DNA from: Oceanococcus sp964629015
GTDB lineage: Bacteria > Pseudomonadota > Gammaproteobacteria > Nevskiales > Oceanococcaceae
Direction of reading: 5' to 3'
Assembly: GCA_964629015.1 (NCBI GenBank)
Contig: CAZVMN010000004.1
Location: 186,001-250,000, forward strand
DNA: 64,000 bases
The notes under the pieces are model-generated. The model ran no database searches, was not told where the DNA came from, and worked only from the letters and a program-made list of their open reading frames with translations. The translations under genes were made by a program, and so were the position numbers. How positions within the stretch are numbered: position 1 is the stretch's first letter; each line of letters starts with the position of its first letter. This document shows, piece by piece, positions 17,958-27,027 of this stretch.

Positions 17958-18907
17958 TGTCGCGCCGCTGGGGCTGCATCAGACATGCCGCCGTGGGTGG
18001 CTTGTTGGCTTTCATGCCCTGGTCATTGGCGCTTGCCGAGCAGACACCATCGGAAAACTCGGAAAATGAAAGTGCCTCCGCGGTCGAACAGGAAGCTGAG
18101 GCGCTGCCACAGGCGCAACGCCGTGATCTGGAGCTGTCGGCGCGACGTAACCCTTACGCGATCTCCCCGCACAAACCCAATTTCCTGCTGCCGGTGAGTT
18201 GGTCACGACGCACTCACGGCGCCCCGTTCAACATCGCCAACAACGAACTGCAGAACTTTGAAGTCAAGTTCCAACTGAGCTTCAAAGTCGCCATCTGGGA
18301 AGAGCCGCTGTCGTTGCCACTAGACGTCTACTTCGCCTACACCGGACGCTCGTTCTGGCAGGCCTACAACAGCGACAAGTCGTCGCCATTTCGTGATACC
18401 AACCACGAACCCGAGGCCTTTGTCTCAACCTTCGGCAACTGGCAGCTCGGCGCTTTGAAAGACATCAATCTGCGCGCCGGCTTCAGCCATCAATCAAATG
18501 GCCAGCCATTGCCTTTGTCACGCAGCTGGAACCGCATTTATGCGGGTGTGGAAGCGCGCTGGCGGCGCTTTTTCCTCGACGCCGTGTTGTGGGACCGCTT
18601 GCCGGAAGACCCCAAAGATGGGCCAGACGATCCCAAGGGCGACGACAACCCAGACATCGAACGCTACATCGGCAATGCTCAGTTTTCGGTCGGCTGGGTG
18701 ATCGATAACAAAACCGTGCGCGTCACATTGCGCAACAATCTGCGCTCAGAAAATCGCGGCGCACTCACCGCCGCCTTCACCTACCCGATCAATACCCGGC
18801 TCAAGGGCTATGTGGAGTTTTTCACCGGGTACGGTGAAACCCTGATCGACTACAACCACAGTAACGAACGGCTGGGTGTCGGCATTGCCCTGAGCGATTG
18901 GCCCTAG
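17957..18907 (+). CDS. pldA: Outer-membrane phospholipase A
   Basis: Outer-membrane beta-barrel phospholipase that degrades phospholipids misplaced in the outer leaflet. The 316-residue precursor has a signal peptide with a likely cut after ALA at residue 27. Family motifs are clear: YTGRSFWQAYN, SSPFRDTNHEPE and GFSHQSNG...SRSWNR, giving the catalytic triad H178, S180 and N192. The C terminus is that of a barrel strand series. The ATG at 17957 shares one base with the ilvB stop, an odd pairing of an amino acid enzyme with an envelope enzyme that suggests co-translation. It converges with tadA after 14 bases. Confidence 0.95.
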   Translation: MSRRWGCIRHAAVGGLLAFMPWSLALAEQTPSENSENESASAVEQEAEALPQAQRRDLELSARRNPYAISPHKPNFLLPVSWSRRTHGAPFNIANNELQNFEVKFQLSFKVAIWEEPLSLPLDVYFAYTGRSFWQAYNSDKSSPFRDTNHEPEAFVSTFGNWQLGALKDINLRAGFSHQSNGQPLPLSRSWNRIYAGVEARWRRFFLDAVLWDRLPEDPKDGPDDPKGDDNPDIERYIGNAQFSVGWVIDNKTVRVTLRNNLRSENRGALTAAFTYPINTRLKGYVEFFTGYGETLIDYNHSNERLGVGIALSDWP

Positions 18908-18921
18908 GCCAACCGCTTGTC

Positions 18922-19377
18922 TCAGCGTCGGGCGCGGAAAAAATCGCGCAGCAGCGTGGCACATTCCTCTTCGCACACGCCGGCGGTCAGTTCGACCGCG
19001 TGATTCAAGCGCGGCGCGCTCAGCACGTCGTAAACCGAGCCCGCCGCCCCGGCTTTCGGATCCGGCGCGCCGTAAACGACCCGGGCAACGCGTGACTGCA
19101 CGATGGCCCCAGCGCACATCACGCAAGGTTCCAGCGTCACATACAAGGTCAGTCCGGGAAGACGGTAATTGCCCAGCGCCTGCCCGGCGTTGCGTAAGGC
19201 GACAATCTCCGCATGGGCGGTGCAATCATGGGCGCTGATCGGCTGATTGTGACCGCTGGCGATCAACGCATCGTCACGCACCAGCAAGGCGCCGACCGGT
19301 ACCTCACCGAGGCCTTGTGCGACACGGGCCTGCTCCAGCGCCCGCGCCATCCACGCCTGATCCTGCTCTATTCCCAC
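18922..19377 (-). CDS. tadA: tRNA-specific adenosine deaminase
   Basis: Zinc deaminase that converts wobble adenosine-34 to inosine in tRNA-Arg. The 151-residue product has the HAE motif (H55, E57) and the PCxxC motif (C85, C88) that bind zinc and activate water. The RVVYGAPDPKAGAAGS block is typical of TadA. The start overlaps the 3' end of guaA by ten bases on the same strand, so the pair is likely cotranscribed; guaA/guaB next to tadA is a known gammaproteobacterial order. Confidence 0.96.
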   Translation of the reverse strand: MGIEQDQAWMARALEQARVAQGLGEVPVGALLVRDDALIASGHNQPISAHDCTAHAEIVALRNAGQALGNYRLPGLTLYVTLEPCVMCAGAIVQSRVARVVYGAPDPKAGAAGSVYDVLSAPRLNHAVELTAGVCEEECATLLRDFFRARR

Positions 19378-20942
19378 TCAATGGTGGCCGGCGGCTTGCC
19401 AGACACGTCGTAGACCACACGGCTGACGCCGGGGATTTCATTCACGATGCGACGTGACACTTTGTCGAGGAATTCGTAGGGCAAATGCGCCCAACGCGCA
19501 GTCATGAAGTCAATGGTCTCCACCGCGCGCAGCGCAATCACCGGCGCATAACGCCGTCCATCACCGGTCACTCCCACGGATTTCACCGGCAACCACACCG
19601 CAAAGGCCTGACTGACCTGATCGTACAAGCCGGCGGCGCGCAGCTCACTGATGAAGATGTCATCGGCGATGCGCAGTGTGTCGGCAGCGGCGGGATCGAC
19701 CTCACCCAGCATGCGCACGGCCAGGCCCGGGCCGGGGAACGGATGGCGGAACACCGACTCACGCGGCAACCCCAACTCCAAACCCAGACGCCGAACTTCG
19801 TCTTTAAACAGCTCACGCAAGGGTTCGACCAGCTTCAGCTTCATATGCTCGGGCAAGCCGCCGACATTGTGATGCGATTTGATCACATGGGCTTTGCCGG
19901 TGCTCGCACCGGCGGATTCGATCACGTCCGGGTAAATGGTGCCCTGCGCCAGCCACTTGACCTCGCGCAACTTGGCCGCCTCTTCGTCGAACACCTCAAT
20001 GAACAGACGCCCGATGATCTTACGCTTGGCTTCAGGATCGCTTTCACCGGCCAATGCCGTCATGAAGCGATCCTGAGCATTCACCCGGATCACATTGACG
20101 CCCAAATGGTCGGCAAAGGTTTTCATCACCTGATCGCCTTCATTCAGGCGTAACAGGCCATTGTCGACGAACACGCAAACCAGCTGATCGCCCACCGCTT
20201 TGTGCAGCAGCGCCGCCACCACCGACGAATCCACTCCACCCGACAAAGCCAGCAGCACTTTGTCGCCACCCACCTGTTCCCGCACCCGCGCGATCGCATC
20301 ATGGATGATATTGCCGGGCGTCCAGGCACTGCCGCAGCCACAGATGTCATGCAGGAACCGGCCAAGCACACGATGCCCCTGCGCGGTATGTGTGACTTCC
20401 GGATGAAACTGCACGCCGTATATGCCGCGTGACTCATCCGCCATGCCTGCAATCGGCACATCACCGGTGCTGGCCATCAGCTTGAAACCGTCGGGCATCG
20501 CGGTCACGCGATCGCCGTGACTCATCCAAACATCGAGCAGCCCATGGCCCTCATCATTGACCCGATCTTCAATGTCGCGCAGCAAAGCGGTATGGCCGCG
20601 GGCGCGAAGCTCGGCATATCCGAACTCCTGCGTGTGGCCACCTTCCACGCATCCGCCCAGCGATTGCGCCAACAGCTGCATGCCGTAGCAAATGCCCAGC
20701 ACCGGCACCTCGGCCGCCAGCACAGGTTCCGGTAAGCACGGTGCGTTATCCGCGGTCACCGATTCCGGGCCACCGGATAAAATGATGCCGCGCGCCCGAA
20801 AGTCACTGATCATCGCCGGGTCGACATCCCACGGCAGAATTTCACAGTAGACCCCTGCTTCTCGAACCCGCCGGGCGATCAACTGGGTGTATTGAGAGCC
20901 GTAATCCAGGATCAGGATTCGGTCAGCATGAATATCCAGCAT
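19368..20942 (-). CDS. guaA: GMP synthase (glutamine-hydrolysing)
   Basis: Converts XMP to GMP using glutamine and ATP. The 524-residue protein has an N-terminal class I glutaminase with nucleophile C85 (VLGICYGMQ), H180 and E182 (QFHPE). The ATP-pyrophosphatase loop SGGVDS is at 234-239, and the GMP synthase dimerisation domain ends in PPATIEWE. It lies 21 bases downstream of guaB in the standard guaB-guaA order and overlaps tadA by ten bases. Confidence 0.98.
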   Translation of the reverse strand: MLDIHADRILILDYGSQYTQLIARRVREAGVYCEILPWDVDPAMISDFRARGIILSGGPESVTADNAPCLPEPVLAAEVPVLGICYGMQLLAQSLGGCVEGGHTQEFGYAELRARGHTALLRDIEDRVNDEGHGLLDVWMSHGDRVTAMPDGFKLMASTGDVPIAGMADESRGIYGVQFHPEVTHTAQGHRVLGRFLHDICGCGSAWTPGNIIHDAIARVREQVGGDKVLLALSGGVDSSVVAALLHKAVGDQLVCVFVDNGLLRLNEGDQVMKTFADHLGVNVIRVNAQDRFMTALAGESDPEAKRKIIGRLFIEVFDEEAAKLREVKWLAQGTIYPDVIESAGASTGKAHVIKSHHNVGGLPEHMKLKLVEPLRELFKDEVRRLGLELGLPRESVFRHPFPGPGLAVRMLGEVDPAAADTLRIADDIFISELRAAGLYDQVSQAFAVWLPVKSVGVTGDGRRYAPVIALRAVETIDFMTARWAHLPYEFLDKVSRRIVNEIPGVSRVVYDVSGKPPATIEWE

Positions 20943-20963
20943 CGGTGTACTCGGTTTGGCGGC

Positions 20964-22433
20964 TTAGGATTCGGTGCGGTAGTTGGGTGCTTCCTTGGTG
21001 ATGGAAACATCATGTACGTGGCTTTCGCGAACACCGGCACTGGTGATGCGCACGAACTCGGCCCGCGTGCGCATGTCATGAATGCCAGCACAGCCGGTGT
21101 AGCCCATCGAAGCACGCAGACCACCCAGCAGCTGATGAATAATCGCTGACAACCCACCTTTGTAGGGCACACGACCTTCGATACCTTCGGGCACCAACTT
21201 TTCCACCTCGGCTGTGGTGTCCTGGAAGTAACGATCCTTGGAGCCTTCAGTCTGCGACATCGCGCCCATGGAACCCATGCCGCGATACGACTTGTATGAG
21301 CGCCCCTGATACAGCTCAACTTCACCCGGTGCCTCACGCGTGCCGGCAAGCAGGCTGCCGACCATAACGCTGTAGGCGCCCGCAGCGATCGCTTTGGACA
21401 CATCTCCGGAGTAGCGCACACCGCCGTCAGCGATCAACGGGATACCGCGACCTTCCAAAGCCTGCGCCACATTGCTGATAGCGGAAATCTGCGGGACGCC
21501 GACACCGGCGACAATGCGCGTGGTGCAGATCGAACCGGGACCGATGCCCACTTTAACGGCATCAGCGCCAGCATCAGCCAGTGCAATGGCCGCATCACCG
21601 GTTGCGATGTTGCCGCCAATCACCTGAAGCTCGGGATAGGTTTTCTTGACCCAGGCCACCCGGTCGATCACGCCCTTGGAATGGCCATGGGCGGTATCCA
21701 CCACGATGACATCAACACCCGCTTCAACCAAGGCGGCCACGCGCTCTTCCGTGCCTGCGCCGGTACCAACCGCGGCGCCGACCAGCAAGCGCTCTCGCGC
21801 GTCCTTGCTCGCATGCGGGAAATCGGTCGATTTCTGAATGTCCTTGACCGTGATCATGCCGCGCAGCTTGAAGTCGTCATTGACCACCAACACTTTCTCA
21901 ATACGGTGTTGATGCAACAGTTCCTGCACTTCTTCCTTGCTCGCGCCTTCCTTGACCGTCACCAAGCGTGATTTCGGCGTCATCACTTCGGTAACCGGTT
22001 TGCTGTAGCCGGTCTCGAATCGCAAATCGCGACTGGTCACGATACCGACCAGCTCATCGCCATCCACAACCGGCACACCCGAAATGCTGTTGGAGCGCGT
22101 CAGCTCGATCACATCGGCGATGGTCGCGTTCGGCGCCACGGTGATGGGGTCAGTGATCACACCGGCCTCGAATTTCTTGACCATGCGCACTTCGGCGGCG
22201 TGACGCTCAATCGACATGTTCTTGTGAATGATGCCGATCCCCCCTTCCTGCGCCAGTGCGATAGCCAAGCGCCCTTCAGTGACGGTATCCATGGCCGCCG
22301 AAATCAGCGGAATGTTGAGCCGCAAATCGCGGGTCAATTGGGTACTCAGGTCGACCTGGCGCGGCAGCACTTCGGAGTACGCGGGCACCAACAGGACATC
22401 ATCAAAGGTCAAGGCTTCCTGTTGTAGTCGCAT
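20964..22433 (-). CDS. guaB: IMP dehydrogenase
   Basis: Oxidises IMP to XMP with NAD, the committed step to guanine nucleotides. The 489-residue protein has two CBS domains inserted at about 93-205. Catalytic C303 is in GPGSICTTRIVAG, and the mobile flap begins with the YRGMGSMGAM segment. The ATG at 22433 gives the family's MRLQQEALTFDDVLL N terminus; an upstream in-frame extension has no support and would run into xseA. It is divergent from xseA with a 42-base gap, the arrangement known from E. coli. Confidence 0.98.
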   Translation of the reverse strand: MRLQQEALTFDDVLLVPAYSEVLPRQVDLSTQLTRDLRLNIPLISAAMDTVTEGRLAIALAQEGGIGIIHKNMSIERHAAEVRMVKKFEAGVITDPITVAPNATIADVIELTRSNSISGVPVVDGDELVGIVTSRDLRFETGYSKPVTEVMTPKSRLVTVKEGASKEEVQELLHQHRIEKVLVVNDDFKLRGMITVKDIQKSTDFPHASKDARERLLVGAAVGTGAGTEERVAALVEAGVDVIVVDTAHGHSKGVIDRVAWVKKTYPELQVIGGNIATGDAAIALADAGADAVKVGIGPGSICTTRIVAGVGVPQISAISNVAQALEGRGIPLIADGGVRYSGDVSKAIAAGAYSVMVGSLLAGTREAPGEVELYQGRSYKSYRGMGSMGAMSQTEGSKDRYFQDTTAEVEKLVPEGIEGRVPYKGGLSAIIHQLLGGLRASMGYTGCAGIHDMRTRAEFVRITSAGVRESHVHDVSITKEAPNYRTES

Positions 22434-22475
22434 ACTCAGCTCCCGAATCAGATAAAGCCCGATAGTATACGCCGC

Positions 22476-23837
22476 ATGAGCCGCTTTACGCCCCCTGTTT
22501 CTCACAATTCGCCACCGTCAGCTCGCAGCATTTTTCAAGTCAATGAACTGCTCGACACGCTGAAGCATGGGCTGGAAATGAACTTTCCGGCACTTTGGGT
22601 GGAAGGTGAAATCTCCAATTTCGTGGCCGCGCGATCCGGACACTGGTATTTCACCCTGAAGGATGCGCGCGCCCAGATTCGCTGCGCCTGCTTTCGCAAC
22701 CGCAATTTGGGAAAAACGCTGCCCAGCGAAGGACAGCGTGTTCTGGTCCACGGACAACCGACAATCTACACCCAGCGCGGCGATCTCCAACTGATTGTCG
22801 ATGACGTCCAGGACGCCGGCGCCGGCGCTCTGCACGCCGCCTTCGAACGACTCAAGCGGAAGTTGCAAGACGAAGGTCTGTTCGACCCCGCAAACAAAAG
22901 TCCGCTGCCGGACAACCCGCGTTGCATAGGCGTTATCTCGTCGACGGCGGGCGCCGCCCTGCATGATGTGCTGACCACGCTGCGCCGTCGCAATCCATTG
23001 CTCAAAGTCATCATCTACCCCAGCCTGGTTCAAGGAGCCGAAGCGCCAGAGGCTTTGCGCCAAGCCTTGAGCACAGCCCTGCAAAGACGCGAATGCGATG
23101 TGTTGTTGCTGACTCGGGGTGGCGGATCGCTGGAAGATCTTGAGGCGTTCAACGACGAATTGCTGGCTCGCAGCATCGCCGACGCCGACCTGCCGATTGT
23201 CAGCGCCGTCGGCCACGAGGTGGACTTCAGCATTTGCGATTTTGTCGCCGACGTTCGTGCTGCCACACCGACCGCTGCTGCGGAATTGCTCAGCCGCGAT
23301 CACACCGTTTGGTTGCACACGCTGACTCGAGCGCGATTGTCCCTGACGCGCACGCTGCGCGAGCGATTGCGCCAGGCGCAACGTGAGCTGCAGCATCAGC
23401 AGACGCGCTTGCGTGTGTTGTCACCACAACGCCGCATGCTCGAACGCAGCCAGTGGCTGGACGATTTGAATCAACGTTTGAGCCGCAGCATGTCCCACAA
23501 GCTGGATCGGGCACGCCAGCAGCTTCGCACCGAGACGCGGGCCCTGCAGGACCACAGCCCCAAGCACCGTCTCCAGCGCCAAGGCGAACAGCGAACTATG
23601 CTGCAGCTGCGCCTGCAACGCAGCACCCAAGCAACACTAGAAGCACACCGGTCACGCTTGCGTCATGCCCGAGAACGGCTGAATGATTTGTCACCCGACA
23701 ACGTCTTGGCCCGCGGTTACAGCATCACCCGTCACAACGACAGCATTGTGCGCGATGCCAACTTGGAAACGGGAAGTCATCTTGAGATCCAGATCGCGAA
23801 CGGCAAAATCCACGCCACCGTAGGCGAAAAAGCCTGA
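22476..23837 (+). CDS. xseA: Exodeoxyribonuclease VII large subunit
   Basis: Large subunit of the single-strand-specific exonuclease VII. The 453-residue product has an N-terminal OB-fold (FPALWVEGEISNFVAARSGHWYFTLKD). The catalytic core follows, with the GVISSTAGAALHDVL, LLLTRGGGSLEDLEAFNDE and SAVGHEVDFSICDFVADVRAATPTAAAE segments. A long Arg/Gln-rich helical region at about 285-400 is typical of XseA coiled coils. Its partner xseB is about 15 kb away next to ispA, as in many gammaproteobacteria. Confidence 0.96.
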   Translation: MSRFTPPVSHNSPPSARSIFQVNELLDTLKHGLEMNFPALWVEGEISNFVAARSGHWYFTLKDARAQIRCACFRNRNLGKTLPSEGQRVLVHGQPTIYTQRGDLQLIVDDVQDAGAGALHAAFERLKRKLQDEGLFDPANKSPLPDNPRCIGVISSTAGAALHDVLTTLRRRNPLLKVIIYPSLVQGAEAPEALRQALSTALQRRECDVLLLTRGGGSLEDLEAFNDELLARSIADADLPIVSAVGHEVDFSICDFVADVRAATPTAAAELLSRDHTVWLHTLTRARLSLTRTLRERLRQAQRELQHQQTRLRVLSPQRRMLERSQWLDDLNQRLSRSMSHKLDRARQQLRTETRALQDHSPKHRLQRQGEQRTMLQLRLQRSTQATLEAHRSRLRHARERLNDLSPDNVLARGYSITRHNDSIVRDANLETGSHLEIQIANGKIHATVGEKA

Positions 23838-23843
23838 CTCCGC

Positions 23844-23849
23844 TATAAT
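23844..23849 (+). promoter_or_regulatory. Candidate -10 box for the OmpA-like gene
   Basis: A consensus TATAAT sits 42 bases before the ATG of the OmpA-like gene in the short gap after xseA. No good -35 sequence was found at 17 bases upstream. The downstream leader contains an AAGGGA ribosome site shortly before the start. Confidence 0.5.
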
Positions 23850-23890
23850 TACGGGCTTACTTACGCCAATAATTTTGCAAGGGACTGGAC

Positions 23891-24985
23891 ATGCGCATTC
23901 TGCTCTCCGTCGTACTCTTTGGGGGAGTCGTCGGCCAAGCTGTAGCAGGTCACTACGATGATCGGCTGTACATTTCTCCGGGGGCTTCTTACGTCATCAC
24001 CGACGCAGGCCGTGGTGAGGATGAGGATGTCGGCTACTCAGTGATTCTGGGTATGCCGGTTTCCGAAAACCGCAACTACGAACTCGATCTGGGTTACGCC
24101 GGCTTGGGTGATACCGACGTTTACAACCTCAACGTCAACATGCTGACGTTCTTCGATCCCAACACACCGGGTCTGTTCACCCTGCTGAGCGGCGGCGTAC
24201 TGCATGCCGACGGCGGCTTGGGCGACGACTACTTCAGCGCCAACTTGGCCGGTGGTCTCGGCGCGATGATTCCGGCTTTCTATGGCAGCGTTCGCCTGGA
24301 GGCTCTGCTGCGCGCTGACCTGCACTTCAACGAAGATGCCGGTCTCGGCGGCAAGAAAGCGTTCGCGGAGCCGATCTTCCGCCTGGGCTACAGCATTCCC
24401 TTGGGTGCCAAATCAGAACCGACTTCGCCGGCTGGCGATGACGTTGCCGTGGTCGACCCCATGGGCGCTGACAGCGACAGCGATGGTGTCAACGACGATG
24501 CCGACCTGTGCCCCGGCACCCCGCTAGGCACGGTTGTTGACGCGACCGGTTGCGCCGTGGGCAGCAATGCCGGCAGCGTGACGCCGGCAGACTGCCGTCA
24601 GCCGCGCCTGGACGAAGCCGTTGATGAATACGGCTGCGCCGTGGATCGTTCGGTGATTCTGAACGACGTCAACTTCGAATTCGACAGTGACGTACTCACC
24701 GCCCAAGCCGAGTCCGTGCTCGACGATGTGGCCCAGGTGATCTCCACCATGGCGAACGCCAAAATCGAAATCGCTGGCCACACCAGCGATGAAGGTGACG
24801 AGTTCTACAACATCGACCTGTCACAGCGTCGTGCGCAAGCCGTGCGTGAATACCTGATCAACGCGGGCGTCTCGTCCTCGCAGTTGGCCGCCAAAGGCTA
24901 TGGCGACAACGCCCCGCTGAAGCCGAACACAACGATCTCCGGTCGCCGCGAAAACCGCCGCGTCGAAGTTCGCGTGGTTCAGTAA
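23891..24985 (+). CDS. OmpA-family outer-membrane protein with calcium-type repeat
   Basis: The 364-residue precursor has a signal peptide cut near AVA at residue 19. An eight-strand-barrel-like N-terminal domain (to about 175) is followed by an acidic linker with a thrombospondin type 3 repeat (DSDSDGVNDDADLCPGTP), and the C-terminal OmpA peptidoglycan-binding domain spans about 255-364. The latter shows NFEFDSD, the GHTSDEGDEFYNIDLSQRRAQAV block and RRENRRVEVRV. Four cysteines flank the repeat and could form disulfides. It likely tethers outer membrane and cell wall; a porin role is possible. It is followed by a strong terminator and stands as a single-gene unit. Confidence 0.92.
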   Translation: MRILLSVVLFGGVVGQAVAGHYDDRLYISPGASYVITDAGRGEDEDVGYSVILGMPVSENRNYELDLGYAGLGDTDVYNLNVNMLTFFDPNTPGLFTLLSGGVLHADGGLGDDYFSANLAGGLGAMIPAFYGSVRLEALLRADLHFNEDAGLGGKKAFAEPIFRLGYSIPLGAKSEPTSPAGDDVAVVDPMGADSDSDGVNDDADLCPGTPLGTVVDATGCAVGSNAGSVTPADCRQPRLDEAVDEYGCAVDRSVILNDVNFEFDSDVLTAQAESVLDDVAQVISTMANAKIEIAGHTSDEGDEFYNIDLSQRRAQAVREYLINAGVSSSQLAAKGYGDNAPLKPNTTISGRRENRRVEVRVVQ

Positions 24986-25008
24986 GGCCGCTCAGGACAG
25001 AAATAATA

Positions 25009-25036
25009 AAGGCGCGAGGGAACTTGCGCCTTTTTT
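25009..25036 (+). terminator. Intrinsic terminator after the OmpA-like gene
   Basis: AAGGCGC and GCGCC with a ten-base loop, followed by six T residues (25031-25036), form a rho-independent terminator 24 bases after the stop. It isolates the OmpA-like gene from the SUF regulator, which begins only 31 bases further on. Confidence 0.85.
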
Positions 25037-25067
25037 ATCCGCCCAAATAGGACCACTTTGGTACAGT

Positions 25068-25484
25068 ATGCTCAAGCTCAGCAAACAAACTGACTACGCC
25101 ACGGTGCTGCTATCGCACATGGCAAGCACACCGGAACGCGTGTGCAACGTGAGTGAGCTGGCTCGAGCGACGCACGTCAGTGCACCCATGGCGAGCAAGA
25201 CTTTAAAGATTCTGGCCCGCGAAGGTCTGGTCGAGTCAGAACGCGGTGCCAGCGGTGGTTACCGTTTGAGCCGCGCCCCGGCAAGCATCTCGATTGCCGA
25301 TATCGTGCGTGCGATTGAAGGCCCGATCGCGCTCACCCAATGCAGCAGTCACGCAGGCTGTTCGTTGCAATCGCATTGCCAGATCCGACCGCACTGGCAA
25401 GTGATCAACAGCACCATCATCAACAGCCTGAAACAACTCAGTCTGGCCGAGCTTCAAGGCCCGGCCAGCCACCTGGGACTTTGA
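25068..25484 (+). CDS. Rrf2-family regulator of the SUF operon
   Basis: Winged-helix transcription factor of the IscR/Rrf2 family, matching the SUF-system regulator type. The 138-residue product has the DNA-binding helix segment VSAPMASKTLKILAREGLVESERGASGGYRL. Three cysteines at 92, 98 and 104 (C-x5-C-x5-C) can bind an iron-sulfur cluster and let it sense cluster supply. It is first in the operon, 17 bases before sufB, so autoregulation together with sufBCDS is likely. The leader is very short, so an operator must overlap the terminator region or the start codon; an ACCA-CTT-TGGT inverted repeat lies just upstream of the start. Confidence 0.92.
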   Translation: MLKLSKQTDYATVLLSHMASTPERVCNVSELARATHVSAPMASKTLKILAREGLVESERGASGGYRLSRAPASISIADIVRAIEGPIALTQCSSHAGCSLQSHCQIRPHWQVINSTIINSLKQLSLAELQGPASHLGL

Positions 25485-25501
25485 CCCAGCAAGAGGACGA
25501 C

Positions 25502-26953
25502 ATGTCTATGGAAACGACAGAACTGGAACAGCTCATCCGCCGCCGCGAGTACCGTGAGGGCTTTGTCACCGACCTGGAGTCGGAAACCGTTCCACCCGGC
25601 CTGAACGAGGACGTGATTCGCGCGATCTCCACGCGCAAGAACGAACCGGAATGGATGCTGGAATGGCGTCTGGATGCTTATCGCCAATGGCTGCAAATGC
25701 GTGAGCCGGAATGGGCCAATGTGAACTACGGCCCGATCGACTATCAGTCGATCTCTTACTACTCGGCGCCTAAAAGCATGAAAGATGGCCCCAAGAGTTT
25801 GGACGAGGTCGATCCTAAGCTGCTCGAAACCTACGAAAAGCTCGGTATCCCGGTGCACGAACGCGCCGCGCTGGCCGGCGTCGCCGTGGACATGGTGTTT
25901 GACAGCGTGTCCGTGGCCACCACCTTTCAGGAGAAGCTGGCGGACGCCGGCGTGCTGTTCTGCCCGATCTCCGAAGCGCTGCAGAAACACCCCGAGCTGG
26001 TGCGCAAATATCTCGGTTCGGTGGTCCCGAAAAAGGACAACTACTTCGCGGCGCTCAATTCGGCGGTGTTCACCGACGGGTCTTTCGTGTACATCCCCAA
26101 GGGCGTACGTTGCCCGATGGAATTGTCCACCTACTTCCGTATCAACGAACGCAATACCGGCCAGTTCGAACGCACCCTGATCATCGCTGAAGACGACAGC
26201 CACGTGAGCTATCTGGAAGGTTGCACCGCGCCCATGCGCGACGAAAACCAACTTCACGCCGCGGTTGTGGAGCTGGTCGCCATGGACCGCGCCGAGATCA
26301 AATACTCGACGGTGCAGAATTGGTACCCCGGCGATGAAGAAGGCAAAGGTGGCATCTACAACTTCGTGACCAAGCGCGGCGACTGCCGCGGCGAAAGTTC
26401 CAAGATTTCCTGGACACAGGTCGAAACCGGTTCATCCGTCACCTGGAAATATCCGGGCTGTGTCTTGCGTGGTGACAACTCGGTTGGCGAGTTCTATTCG
26501 GTTGCGCTGTCACATCACAAGCAGCAGGCGGACACCGGCACCAAGATGGTCCATCTGGGGCGCAATACACGCTCGCATATCATCTCCAAAGGCATCTCTG
26601 CGGGACGAGGCAACCAGACCTATCGCGGGCTGGTCAAGGTCTCCCCGCGTGCTGAAGGCGCTCGCAACTACACCCAGTGCGACAGTCTGCTGATCGGCGA
26701 TCAATGCGGCGCCCACACCGTGCCATATCTGGAAACGCGCAACTCGACCGCGCAATGCGAACACGAAGCAACCACCTCGAAAATTGGCGACGATCAGCTG
26801 TTTTATCTGCGCGCACGCGGCATCGGTGAAGAAGAAGCCGTATCCATGATCGTCAATGGCTTCTGCAAGGATGTGTTCCGCGAACTGCCGATGGAGTTTG
26901 CGGTGGAAGCGCAGCGCTTGCTGAGTGTTTCACTGGAGGGCGCGGTGGGATAG
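25502..26953 (+). CDS. sufB: Fe-S cluster assembly scaffold subunit SufB
   Basis: Part of the SufBC2D scaffold on which new iron-sulfur clusters are built. The 483-residue protein has the full SufB layout: an N-terminal helical part (VIRAISTRKNEPEWML), then the beta-helix core with YIPKGVRCPMELSTYFRIN, VSYLEGCTAP and the C-terminal ARGIGEEEAVSMIVNGFCKDV block. The ATG at 25502 follows an AGAGGAC ribosome site; the longer frame upstream is antisense-free overlap with the regulator gene and is rejected. The gap to sufC is 74 bases. Confidence 0.98.
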   Translation: MSMETTELEQLIRRREYREGFVTDLESETVPPGLNEDVIRAISTRKNEPEWMLEWRLDAYRQWLQMREPEWANVNYGPIDYQSISYYSAPKSMKDGPKSLDEVDPKLLETYEKLGIPVHERAALAGVAVDMVFDSVSVATTFQEKLADAGVLFCPISEALQKHPELVRKYLGSVVPKKDNYFAALNSAVFTDGSFVYIPKGVRCPMELSTYFRINERNTGQFERTLIIAEDDSHVSYLEGCTAPMRDENQLHAAVVELVAMDRAEIKYSTVQNWYPGDEEGKGGIYNFVTKRGDCRGESSKISWTQVETGSSVTWKYPGCVLRGDNSVGEFYSVALSHHKQQADTGTKMVHLGRNTRSHIISKGISAGRGNQTYRGLVKVSPRAEGARNYTQCDSLLIGDQCGAHTVPYLETRNSTAQCEHEATTSKIGDDQLFYLRARGIGEEEAVSMIVNGFCKDVFRELPMEFAVEAQRLLSVSLEGAVG

Positions 26954-27027
26954 GACCTTGAGCGTCTCCGCGAAAGCTCGCAATAAAACCACCCCAAACG
27001 CAAAACGAACCCTGATAAAGATTCAAC

